DNA of 64,000 bases from NCBI GenBank assembly GCA_030562195.1, contig JAUJPP010000003.1, forward strand, positions 24,831,398 to 24,895,397. Reading direction: 5' to 3'. The notes beneath the pieces are model-generated. The model was not told where the DNA came from. It saw only the letters and a list, made by a program, of their open reading frames with translations, and ran no database searches. Below are positions 23,106-35,900 of this stretch, piece after piece. The DNA is from Nipponacmea schrenckii (taxonomy: Eukaryota > Mollusca > Gastropoda > Lottiidae). Position 1 is the stretch's first letter. Each line of letters opens with the position of its first letter. The translations under genes and the position numbers were made by a program.

Positions 23106-23547
23106 TTTTATTCAAATTATCTGTTCTACAAACTGGAGATTAAAACATAGTGTCTTTATACATAATATACATAACAATATAAAAATATATCTATATACAT
23201 CTTTACAATATTCTATGTACATGTAAGCTTATAATGTCTTCATTTCTCTAGAAATAAACCCAGGCTTTAACCTAAACAGTGGTATATAAGTGATTAAATC
23301 CAAATGATACCAATTACTTCAATTCTTTATTACTAATTGATAATACAGTTGGATTCAGTTTGATTTTTCAAATTTCATGCCATATATTTTTAAGTATTTT
23401 AATAATATTATTGAGGTGAAAAAGGAACCGAAGAGCATTATGAACTGCTTAAGTTTTCACATTTAATAAATTACAATAATAACCTAAGTACCACCTGAAA
23501 TTATTCTTAAAAGATAAGACTTAAGATAAAATCTAGATTTTAAGAAA

Positions 23548-23617
23548 CAGTCATCTGATTGGATAGAATAATTGAATTTTGAAATTAATTTTAGTGATTA
23601 ACCAATCAGATGACTGG
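23548..23617. repeat. Foldback CAGTCATCTGATTGG / CCAATCAGATGACTG
   Basis: Perfect 15-bp arms enclose an AT-rich loop (GATAGAATAATTGAATTTTG...). A sister copy follows at 23680-23741. Confidence 0.8.
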
Positions 23618-23679
23618 AACACAGATGCCTTATTCTCGAAAACTCTAGTAAGATAATTTCCAGATTTTAAGAAACAAAG

Positions 23680-23741
23680 CCATCTGATTGGATAGAATAA
23701 TTGAATTTAAAATTAATTTTGGAATCTGACCAATCAGATGA
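23680..23741. repeat. Second copy of ATCTGATTGG foldback
   Basis: CATCTGATTGGATAGAATAA ... CCAATCAGATG repeats the loop and arms of the unit at 23548-23617. Related ATTGG/CCAATC foldbacks are at 19520-19580 and 62437-62480, so this is a dispersed family. Confidence 0.75.
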
Positions 23742-23919
23742 ACACTGAAATGATTTTAGGTTAAGTTTTAGAGAATAGAGCCCAGGTTTCTACATGTTAC
23801 TGTCAACTATATAAACTACCCTCAGAACATCACCTGATAAATTATTATGAATTATTAATACATTAACTGAGTGACTAACTAGGTATGACTATGTATTTAT
23901 CTTGTTCCCTGATTATAAT

Positions 23920-26900
23920 TTATTCACCTGACCCTGTAGCGTTTTTACGTCTAGCTGCCAACATATCGTAGAAAGGATTATCATTAATACTTAATCTGAA
24001 ATAAGAAAAACAAAATATTGAATACATGGATATTAATAAATTTCAAAGAATATGAAAATATCCATAACAAACTTGAAAACAAACATCAATTAATCTGTGC
24101 AGTAAAAAGAAAAAATCTTTTTCATATAACTATCAAAATGATTGAATTATACCTGAAAATGTTTCTAGAATATGTTTTCTACTTGATCAAATGGAATATT
24201 TTTTGAAGGGTTCATCAAAACTATAATGTTTGCTTTACAATGGCTCAATATTCGGGGACACACTTTGCTTGATTTAGGAGTTTAGTTTTTCCAAAATTTG
24301 AGGAAAATATTCTTTGGCCTACAGAATGCCCCTTTAAGGATACTAAAATGATGTAGGCTATACCCGAGTAATATGTATTGATTGCAAGGTAAACATTATC
24401 TAGTAAATCTAGCCATGAAACTTACTTAATACATCTAATCCATTCTTCTTTCTCTACGGTATTACCAGCTGACATCCTATATACATTGTGTCGACCTGGA
24501 ATATTGATAATAATTGAGTTATTGCATGCTCTGTGTTATTGGGAAATAACCTTCATGCCTCAAAGTCCACAATATTAAATAAGGTTCACATGTTCTAATA
24601 TCATTATACGAATATGCACATAATGAAGATAAAGTGGGTAAAGGCTGAGCATCAGTATCTTAAAAATGAATGAAAGAAGTTTCAGTATTCTCCACATATA
24701 GACTAATGAAAAGGGTAATGCCATGCAGTGCGCAATGAGGGAAATTTTGCAAGGATGGCAGCATAAGTTTACTCTATTTGCGATTTCCACCTGTCGAAAG
24801 ATCTTTAACATGAAAAGACTGTAGCACATGGGGCCATGGTCTATTGTTCAATCCTAACTGAAGCAATTGGCATTGAAAGTCCTACAATTTATATATCAGC
24901 AATAAAACCAACATGAACAGCCCGTAGCACATGGGGCCATGGTTTATTGTCCAATCCTAACTGAAGCAATTGGTACTGAAAATTCTGCAATATATATATC
25001 CTATAAACCAAACATACCTTCAACAACTTTACCATCACCATCCACTTTACATGCTTTAATAATATCATTACCACCAGAATATAACTCAAAACAATTAGGT
25101 TTATGAGCTTTTTCTTGTGATACCTCTCTTACACATATATTCTCCAGTGGGATAATACCTTTTGGTTCTTTATCCTGTAATTACAATATTATTTGCATAA
25201 GAATACAGTAAAACTGTATCAGATTGAGGGGTAATAGCACACATCACAAAATTATGACATTCAAACTCAGCTAAGTTCTAAACAATGCCCAATATACATA
25301 CAAATATACGGTTTACGTTTTTTCACAAACAAGATGTCCTTATTCCATTTAGAATATAACAATGCCCGATATGCATATGAAATTCAAGTTGTATCAAACT
25401 TCAGTTACTATTTCCGTCAATAAAGGGCAATAACTGTGAAGTTGTAAAAATCACACCATTTTGTGTGACTTCTATTGCAATTATAGGTAGATGTGGTATA
25501 GTATATAAAAATTCAAACATTTGGCTCACAACATTAAACCATGGAATAATAAAGCCTCTTTACAATAAAGCAAGTTAGAAAAGGGAGACAACTTACAGTA
25601 GTATATTGAAAATAATATAAACAATTATCATTTAAAATAAACCATCTTCTTTTCCAGTTTTTATATCGGCCTCCTGTAATAGAAATTAAACTTATAGTTA
25701 TTGATATTAGTACAGTATTATCAGGTATCACTGTTATACTACTACCATATACTATATAGACTTTACAAGGTTACAATATACTGGAAACTTTGATACAGAA
25801 AATATAATCTATATTCATTAATATTCAAGAAAATATCACTGAACAACCAAAAAAAAAAAAAAACCAAATTCTTTATAAATTGAGGGTAATTTGAATAATT
25901 AAAAATAACAAAAGCCCCATTAACAACTGAATAATAACGATAACTAGTGAATGATACAATGGGATATTGTTAATATAATATATTGGAACAGAAATGAAGC
26001 CTAATTCCTACAGAAACCTCGGAACACTATAGAAGCCAATACTGTACAACAAAGTTACAAAATAAAAACAATGTAAATAGTAAATAGGACAGAGCAATGA
26101 ACCAGTGGAGATACAACTTACTGAATTTAACAACGCCTAATTAGATAAATAATAATCAATATCACATATTCTAATTAATAATATTCCTTAACATGATGAA
26201 GGGTGTATCAGGGTATATCAACTACAGACTGTTAAAATTTTGAATTCATTCTTAAAAATTATGTTTCATATTTGGCCACCAATTAAAATCAATAATCTTT
26301 CATTGTCAAGAAAAAAAAATTAATTATGGCTAAGTCTTAAGGACTCATAAATATTCATAAGAAAAGTGCAATGTGCAAAAGAAAGATTTAAGACAAGAGA
26401 GTCATTATCTTAGTAAATGACAGGTAGAAAAGTTTAAGAGAAACATTAATCTAACCACAAAAAGTATCAAAGAATTAGAAAGAAATATCCAAAGTAAAGC
26501 AACTAAACTATAGTACTAACCTTGTTTCCACAGCCACCCTTCTTTTACAGGATTAAAGAAAGTATGCATCAAATCATTGCCATCATCTTCTGGTATTTTA
26601 AACGGTTCATTTTTAATACTTTCATACAAACTCTATAAAATGTAATATCTTACAGATTAGGCCATGAAAAGAAAATATCTTGGTTCTCAGGCAATTACTT
26701 TGGGAAAAAATCTCATCTAGAAATTTTTCACACTTGTGGCGAATGACCTTGAACCCTTATAATAAGGGAAATAACCACACCACCTCGTCATTTCGGTCAA
26801 AATGCTTCACAATGGGCCAGATCGTCCAACTTAATATTTAGTCATGCCGAAATCAGCACGCAAACTCATTTCTGTTTAAATTAAACTAACATACATCTGG

Positions 26901-29900
26901 AAATCACTCCAACTAAATTATTTTTATTTCCCAAATTGCGTAAATCCCCGTTAAAGAGTAGCAACGACCTGGATAATCGACGCTAGTAGTGTAAAGCAGT
27001 CACTGAATATACACAAAGATGGCGAGAATCTATATTACACAGTGATCGAAGTAAACTTATGTCACTGATGTCACTAAGTAAATGCATATCTAACAAGTAA
27101 ATAAACTAAGTAAATTCATGTTACTTAAGTCACTAAGTAAATGAATAATATTTACAAAGTAAATGCAACTTACAAAGTAAACTAAGTAAATCCATGTTAC
27201 TTTAGTCACTAAGTAAATGCATATCTTACTAAGTAAATGTATCTTACTAAGAAAATAAACTAAGTAAATCTATGTTACTTACCACAAGTAATTGTTCAGG
27301 TAAATCCCCACCATCATTAATACCTCTATTCATTGATATAAACCTCTCAGCTGTGGGTTTATCTTTAACACTGGGATTATGTAAACTTGTATTTAACATA
27401 ATAATAGCAAATGATAATACATAACATGTATCTACAAATACAAAAAAAAAAAATCTTTTATGAAATAGCTCTAAAATTAAGTTCATAGAATTTCTGATAA
27501 TTTTGTTAAAGAATAATTCAATATTTTGCTTTTTCAAACATCTATTTGGAGAAGACAAAGCTAAAAAACAAACAAAACATATCAATGGTACGCAAAAAAA
27601 AGTTTTGGTTTTGGTGTAGAAGATGGATAAACTTAGTTTAGAAGAGCAGGTATACGACAAGATTTCATGCTGCTCAAGACATGAATATGGAGTCAAGAAG
27701 AACAGCGTTTTCCTACATTTTTGACTGAAAAATCCTTAAAGTTTAAGTTTTACCTGTATTAGTAAAAACATCAGAGTTCAATTCACAATATCTCTGGGCA
27801 AAACATTCCATCATTCTATCAATTTTCTGGGCTTCACCAGGTAGTCGAAAACTCCACAGAAATTGTCTGAAATTATAGAAATCAATGTAGATTCAAGATG
27901 GATGTTTTGATAGGGTTGATGGAGGCTGTTAATCTATGTTCATAGATGTCTCCCGATAAGTTCAGAACTAGCTAGTCTTGATAATGATGACATAAATGTA
28001 ATTAAATTTTAATGGAGTTTTACATCCTACTTTCTATCTATTTCAGCTGATAGAGAAGGACAGAATGTGTGAAATGTCCAGAACAGAAGCATCACTCAAC
28101 CCTTCTTATGAAATTTCCATGTTTATTCAGAACAAGTCATTTTACACAGAAACCTTGTAAGAATATCATATATGAATATAATAATGCTTAATTTAAACTA
28201 AAAAATTAGCATTAAATGGTAATGGATTAATATAAGCTTCGACTGGTTTCCAAAACCATATATATATATACTGTATATGTACATGTATGTATTTACTACT
28301 TGCAAATTTTGAATAAATATTGCTTAAAACAAAATAATTTAAACTAAAGTTACCTCAAGGCCTGTACCAATATCATTCCTCGGAACTCATGAAGATTAAC
28401 AAAGGCTTTTAATACGTCCATATTAAAATCATTCCTGAAAATAAATAATCATAACATGAGCAACATATCAAAATTTGTGCCTCCATTTAGCTCATCCTGA
28501 AATAAAGCAAATGGAAGCTTGCTGAAACAGGTTTATTTGTAGATAAAATCTATTTGGGAATTTCAGATACATAAGATGCTATATAGATCAGTGGTGTGGT
28601 GGATGTAAAACAATATATAATTGAATTTATGAAAACACAGGCAGAGGCGATAATTCAGTACCACCAATTATAAATTGGTACAAAAAAGGGGTGGCAAGCA
28701 TGAAGGAAGAAAATAAAAATATATCAAAATCATTGGTGTAGTGGGTAGTTTTTTGTTCTTGGGGATAATCTTTATTTTTTAGGACCTTTTTGTTAGGTAT
28801 TCTGGTATAAAGTACAGATGGTTTATTTTTTTGAGTAGAATTTAACAGACTTCTAGACAAGGCACATGGCATGATTTCGTCACGAGAGCGGCATAAACCT
28901 ACTCTTTTTGAAATTCCAACTGTCCAGGGATCAGAGTTTATTGTATCATCGAAAAACTAGAAGCTCTTTCAATGTCAGTTCCTCAGACCTACATCACTGA
29001 AAAGGTAAAACAGGGGTGAAAAATCTGAAAGTACATCTCAACCTTTGACGAGATTATAGATATTGAGCTATACATCAGGCAAATAGATAAGAATCTCCAA
29101 CAATTTCAGGCAACAAAGACTGTTGTAATTGAGCCACGTGTGTGTTGTTGAGAGATAGGGTTATTTCTTTCCCTTTCTGAACACAATTATAAGTAAATAT
29201 TAGACTTAACAACCCTGTATCTATAACACAAGAGTTATAACATTTATTTTCTAAATGTACTAAAAACTCTTCCTGAAATGTTTTTGCTGTTTGTATCTTA
29301 TTGTATCTATTGTATGTTATGTTTGATTTCCTTATCCACTTCATTGTAAGTGCTTTGTTGCAATGTGTATGTATATGTACAATACACTACATTCTTTATT
29401 TGTTGGACAATATGACAATTCTTAAAAATAAGGTTAATTAAGTTGACCTTCCTTTATGATATACTTCCTCATTTTAACATTTTACCCCCTTTTAATTGTA
29501 TTATAATAATAAACATTGTTTTGTCCTGGGTATACAAATAATTTTTATGCAAATAGTTGTCTACAAATGGAACACATCTTGTCCTGTTTCCAAATTTCCA
29601 AGCAGGATATTCATGGACAAACACATAAAAATATAACTGCAGTAACAGTATCAATCTAATTTCTACGGCAACATAGACACACATTGCTAAAAACAGCCTC
29701 CAAAAAAAGACAATTAAATTACACACAAATAATCATTATATTTCAAACTTTCAATTTCAAATGAAATCAAAACATTGCATATGGGCATTAGTGAAGTAAA
29801 ATGGTGTATAAGTGAAGCCAAGCATACAGAACATTAACAGATGTGACAGAAATTTAAGGAGAGGGTACTATAGGCGTAAGCCTGTTCCCCAATCCTAATA

Positions 29901-32900
29901 TGAAAATTAATATTGTTTATACAAAAAAAAAAAATTTAGTCTTATGCCTACACGTTAATTATTTTTTAGTAAAATTAAAACTTGTCATATTGACAGGCAA
30001 CTTAAACTACAGAAAATACGAAAACTGAAGAAGAGGTTGGTATACAGTCAGTAGTGAGACAACCTTAAGACATCTTCAACATCACCAGTTGTAACATACC
30101 ACATGTTAACCATATGCTACTTCCTGTTTGTATGTTCTGTCAAAATTCATCAGTGCTTTGTTAATATTGTCTACAATGTTTCAGAACCTATATATTCTAA
30201 CTGACTGTTGTTTTACATAATATTATTAATTCTACTGCCAACTTCAAGTGGTTGTTTCTCTGAAATAATACCATATAACAAGCCTAGGGCCAGTAATAAA
30301 TATAATCTTAAAATCATCATAGAATAAAACCATTAAATAGATTACCCTGAGATTTATTTAGGATAAAAATAATGAAACATTGTTTGAAGCCAAATATCAC
30401 AAGTTATCTATTTAACATCTTTCCATACAGGCGATCATATTAATTCATTTGAAATGAATCAACAGCTAACCATTTATAAGATCCATATTGAGCTTATTAT
30501 TTTTCCTAATTTAGGCATTTTGATGTCTCAAGTTAAGACAGCTCTCTACTTCTCCAAGATTATTAGACAGTTTTAAATAACTACAAGTTTCATTAATCCA
30601 TCAATTAAATGGGTAGACCTGGAGACAGCATACAAAAGCGGTAGAAACCCAACATACACATGTATGACTAATTACCCCATTGTGTCTATTAAGATAAGAA
30701 TTTCAGGTCGATTTGACTTCGAATCAATGAGGGGACCCATCTTTTAAACAGGACGTGTTAGCCATCTGGCCGTCTCAGTAATGGGAATATATTAGCGAAG
30801 CAAAGCTAATCAGCTCACCATATAAATTTGAGTTTCAAATCATGTGCATAAAGAATTATCCGTTTTTTGAAAGTAAATTGACTTTAAAAGCTGATTAAGT
30901 TTAGACTTAAAAATAAATTCCAAACAACATTAAAATCAACCTTTTTATTTCATAAAAACAACTGCACTTTTTAAAATGCTGAAAAAAAAAGTTCAATTTT
31001 AAAATTATAATTTTACCCCCTCACACTTTAATTTTTCCCAAACCCGGGGAATCTTAATTACATCATAAAAACTTTATTTAATTAGACCCTTTACACTTAA
31101 AAACAAAAATTCCTGTTTTAATCACTATTGATAAGCTTTTAACCTTTAATTTGAAACTAAAAAGTTCTATTTCCCGTTTGCTGGGAAACTTTGCTATTCT
31201 ATCCCCTTCCCAAATTTATTGTTGTAAGACCTTCCGTAATTTTTTCTAAACTAATACTGTTTATCCCCTCAAAAAAAGGATTTTTAAAAAGCTTTTATTA
31301 CAATATGTTTCTTCAAATTTTTTTAAACAGCAAATGTTCTTATCCAGGGGTTACTTGCAACCCTTTTAAAGCAATGCTATCATTCGTCTAAGGGACTACT
31401 TACAACCCTTATTTTAATAGTTGGAATGTCTTCCTCTAAACTAATAGGTTTAAATCCCTCGAGAAACAAAAGGATTCTGATATCACGAATGCTTTTATTA
31501 GTCTGAATGACGTTAACTTGCAACACTTCTTGTGTTTGACACCACAGCAAATGATATCATTAATACCTATGGTGTTGACTTGCAACCATTCTTGTGTCAA
31601 AGTCAATGCTATCATTCGTCTGAATGGTACTGACTTACAACCCTTTCATGATCATCATGTTTGATCAGATCAAATCTATTTTTTAAGTCATAAAATTACT
31701 CAGAAACAGACTACAGTATAGTAACACTTACTAAACAGCTGTGCTAATCTAGAAATCTGGAAGTTCTAACACTCATTTGACTAATTACTAATGAGATAAT
31801 ATGATATTTGTATGATTTAGCAGATAAAGATATGACATGTGGTACTGTTCAGTATTTGCCAACAATCCTCTTTTATCATATAACTCATTACAACATTAAT
31901 TACATGATAACAGCCTGTATTAGAAGGGATATGGTCTTCTAAATTTGTTAAAGAAGCTGAGAACTATAGATCTTATTTCAGAGAAAGACAGTAAAAAGGA
32001 ACTAAACTTTATCACCAAATATCAATCACCAGATTGTATAGAAGACTGATTGAGTATTAGAATAGTGTAAATCAATTTTAACAGTGAAGCAACAGATAGT
32101 TGTAAATTTCTATTAGCCGGTAAATAAGATGAGCTAATCCCTTTAAACATTCTTTATGAATGTTATCAGACAAGACATTACAAGCAAACTGGAAGTCAAG
32201 TCTTTTAGGTACTTGTACTTGAATTCAGTACTTGAATTTGGTACCAGGTAATAGAAATAAAATGAGCTTGTGTTGTATCTCTATTTTCCTGGGTTTGTTG
32301 TTAGGTCTTTTCTTTGACATTTATTCAACAGCAACAAACAAACTGATCTAAACTAGAGCTTAAAGAAACAATTTGCCATCTGTTTGACCACTCATACCTT
32401 AGTCTTTGTAAACTAATAAGTAAAAGTGTATTTCAAGGAACTATACAATGTCTTACATTTCTAGTTTTGGTACAATACTTCTGAAGACCTTTTGCACATA
32501 AAAAAAGATCCAAATCAAGGTAAAATGACTAAAAACTTCATAATTCATGAACCAAGGCCCCTAACATTCAGACAAGTGAGTAGCAAGAAATTCATCTATA
32601 TTTCAAGGGTTTAGTGAGAAGCAAACAACTTTTTTTATGAAAATTAAACCAAGCATCACAAGGATCTTTTCTACTAGCTTCCTTGCAAAAACCTGTCGAC
32701 ATTAAACTTTACCAGATCATCTGTACACATAACCACCTGAAAAAATGATGACAGATGTCTTTTTTAAGGCACCAGACTTTCACACATTGACTGATATGAG
32801 AACTGACAACCACCATTTGTTTGACACAACCAAGGAAATGTAAAGTTTCTAGAAGGCCTCTATACTTCAAACAGCAATATGTATAGATAATTCTCCATGG

Positions 32901-35900
32901 TATAGTTGTTTTATACAATAATAACGTAATATATCATAAATAAGTGAAGAATGATTATTTAAATATCCTAACACAGTGTTGATTATAACTAACAGGTGTT
33001 ATAGTAATATGATTTATTCATGCCAATCTAATAATCATGACTAATCATTCTGATTCACTATGTTTTTACAATCTGTAGTAAATACTCTACTACTATCTAT
33101 AGTTATTTCTCCACTGTTAATTTTCATCATATGTTGTAAAAAATTCTAATTATAAATTCTAATATTTTTTCTTTTATCTCTGTTTAGAACAATACACCTG
33201 ATCATTTACCCACTTTATAACCTAAAATTTTAAAACTAAATATTGTAACTATTACATTAGAAGTATACCGATACTTTTGGATAATCATTTGAAATGTAAG
33301 GAATATCATTCAAAGTACATTTTATCTCAATATTATTTCTAAACCTTACTGTGACTATATTCACAGAGCCGTGCATACTTATCACTTCAGGAACATCTCT
33401 GCATTAATTTTACATTTCTCTACTTCAAAAAATCAAAGAGCTATTAGTTTCGTGTATGTTTGTTATTTTCATTGCATACTTCAATTAACTCAAACCATAT
33501 TTGAAATGTTTATATGAGCCAAATATGAGCTAAAGGGGGCATAGACAAATAAAGATATGGATTACCATAAAGATCTGAATAGAATAACTCTAGAGTTTAG
33601 AAATATGATCTTAAAGTTCACCAATACTTGTTATTATAGAATAATTGTATAAACTATATTATGGTTATAGTACAGTTCCTATTTCAACCAGTTTAAATGA
33701 TGGTAATGTATGTCAAACACATGTTCTCTTCAAAATGCCCTTCTTAATTTACCAAAGTTCCTGTTTATCTAAACTCTGTAGGGATATTTTTTGCTGTATT
33801 TGAAGAAAACTGTTACCCTTGTTCCTGTTATTTTTGTATCTTATCTGGAGTATTCTACTGGAATTAATATTTGGTATTTTTTTAAAGATTTTTTTTTCAA
33901 ATTCATTCCCAGTTGCAAACAATATATTATATAATCAAACCATGACCAAAATTATTTTGAAATTTATTATATATATGTTTTATGATGTCAGTATTGCAAA
34001 TGGTCTTAACATAGTTTAAGTCAAAATACAGGATACACAGTGTCCTTGATATATACAAACTTAAGACAACATCTTTACAATCCCGTTTACCATATTGAGT
34101 ATAGTTAACTATTGATTTCCTTTTACCTTGAATCTATATAAATCTAATTAACATAACAGAAAAATATCAGAAAAACAACTTTTTTATTATCAATTCCCCT
34201 GAAAATTGAAGTTAAATCAACAATGGAAATTAGATGTGGAAATCTCTTCAGGAAATCTTAAGAATTATTCTTAACCTTTGGCTTTTCAAACTGTTTTCGA
34301 TTAAGACTATCCACAAGAAGGAAGACATTGGCGGCATAATTTCCTGTTCATTATTAGCAATATAGAAACACCCAGATTACAGATGTAAGGTATCTAATAA
34401 CTGATCTATATCTTACAGGGATTACATGCTTACAATAGATGAAAGAAGGTCAAAATTGATGAACGTAAGTTAAATGGTTGTCAAGAAAACTCACAAAGTA
34501 ATTCTTGAAAAACACTTCATCAATTTATTAATCGTTTTGTATAAATAGTCAATGACAATTTTATGGATAATTACAAAGATTTTGGGGTCTTTCAGATTAT
34601 ATGAGGATTTTGTTATTTTATTTATTAGCAGCAGGTCAATATACTGTTGATTATTATACTGTTATAAGCCAAGATTAAACTTTCATGTTTATTCTAAGAC
34701 ACAGTATTTCTTTAATGAAAATTAGTGCTTTATTATTATTAACATGGCAGCTTCTACTAAGATCCTTTATGCCCTACATTTCAGCTGAAGGCCTACTGTA
34801 TTATAGTAGAAGAAAATGGGAACTTTGGACATGACAATTTGGGATATGCAATGAGGACTTGCTGGTCACCAAAACCACATGACAGTGGTCCTAACCCTAA
34901 TTGAATATTCATTTACAGAAGACCTGTTACTAAGAACAACTTCAATGAGAAGATGCTATAACACTACAATACTAACAGTGGGAGATGTTTTATTGTATTC
35001 AGTATGTAAGTCTAAAAGTACTTACTGGGATTTTTATTTCCATCAAATCAAGTGGACAATTCTTTTCATTTATCATGAAAAGTATGATGTTCATTCAATG
35101 AGATATTACTCTATAGCTATGAAAATTTGGATAATACTTAATGTTTAATTAGTATAGATAATGAATAGTCAAAATGGAGGTATGGAATCATTGACAAAAC
35201 AAGATTGGTCTTAGGACCGAATAAAGTTTAATATTGGTTAAAGAATTCCAGAACTTCAATGAATACAATAGACTTATAGACTCTGGGCAATCAAATACAT
35301 GTACAACCAAATAGGAAGATTAGATTCACAATCTTTGACAAGTTGGCCTTTTTGGTAGAAAGGTGTCTAACAGAGTAAATTAGTAAGGATGGTGCATGAC
35401 TTTTTTCTTGACCTGTACACATGTATGATGGTGATTATCCAGTATGCTTTATAACATCAGTTTGCATTGAAACATATTGAAACTATAATGTACTGATACT
35501 CATTCTAACCTCTTTACAATCTCTTTAACTGACCAGACTAACAGTGTACAGGATTAGAAGTGTAAATGTTACCACTATAACTATTTTATTTACATAACAA
35601 CTAGACACTGTCAGGTTTAAAATCATAACACCAACCATTCAAAATCCACAAATAAACAACAATTTACTGAAATCTTAGACCACAAACTTTTGTAGAAAAT
35701 ATTGAGACCACGACCTACTAATTGGTTCACCATAAAAAGTAGAAATATTCAGTTCAAATCAATACTGTATCTTGCAACTCAAATAATATTTTTTTCAAAT
35801 TTGAGTGGCTGGGGTACATACAAGTTTGTAATGATTTGTTCTAATCAGTCAGTCAATGATATTAAGATGAAGATTATTGAGTTTAGTATTGGCTCATTAC

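Larger units (their letters stand above)
23106..23919. other. Cytohesin 3' UTR/flank with foldback pair
   Basis: No coding sequence is seen. It contains two related foldback units at 23548-23617 and 23680-23741. Confidence 0.5.

Noticed and set aside
24715..25000. tRNA-derived SINE with A/B boxes
   Set aside because: I could not find convincing A and B boxes, so it is left as an unclassified dispersed repeat.
27247..27696. 149-codon minus-strand frame taken as one protein
   Set aside because: Only 27283-27431 is the Sec7 exon; the upstream part is intron read-through before the acceptor at 27432.
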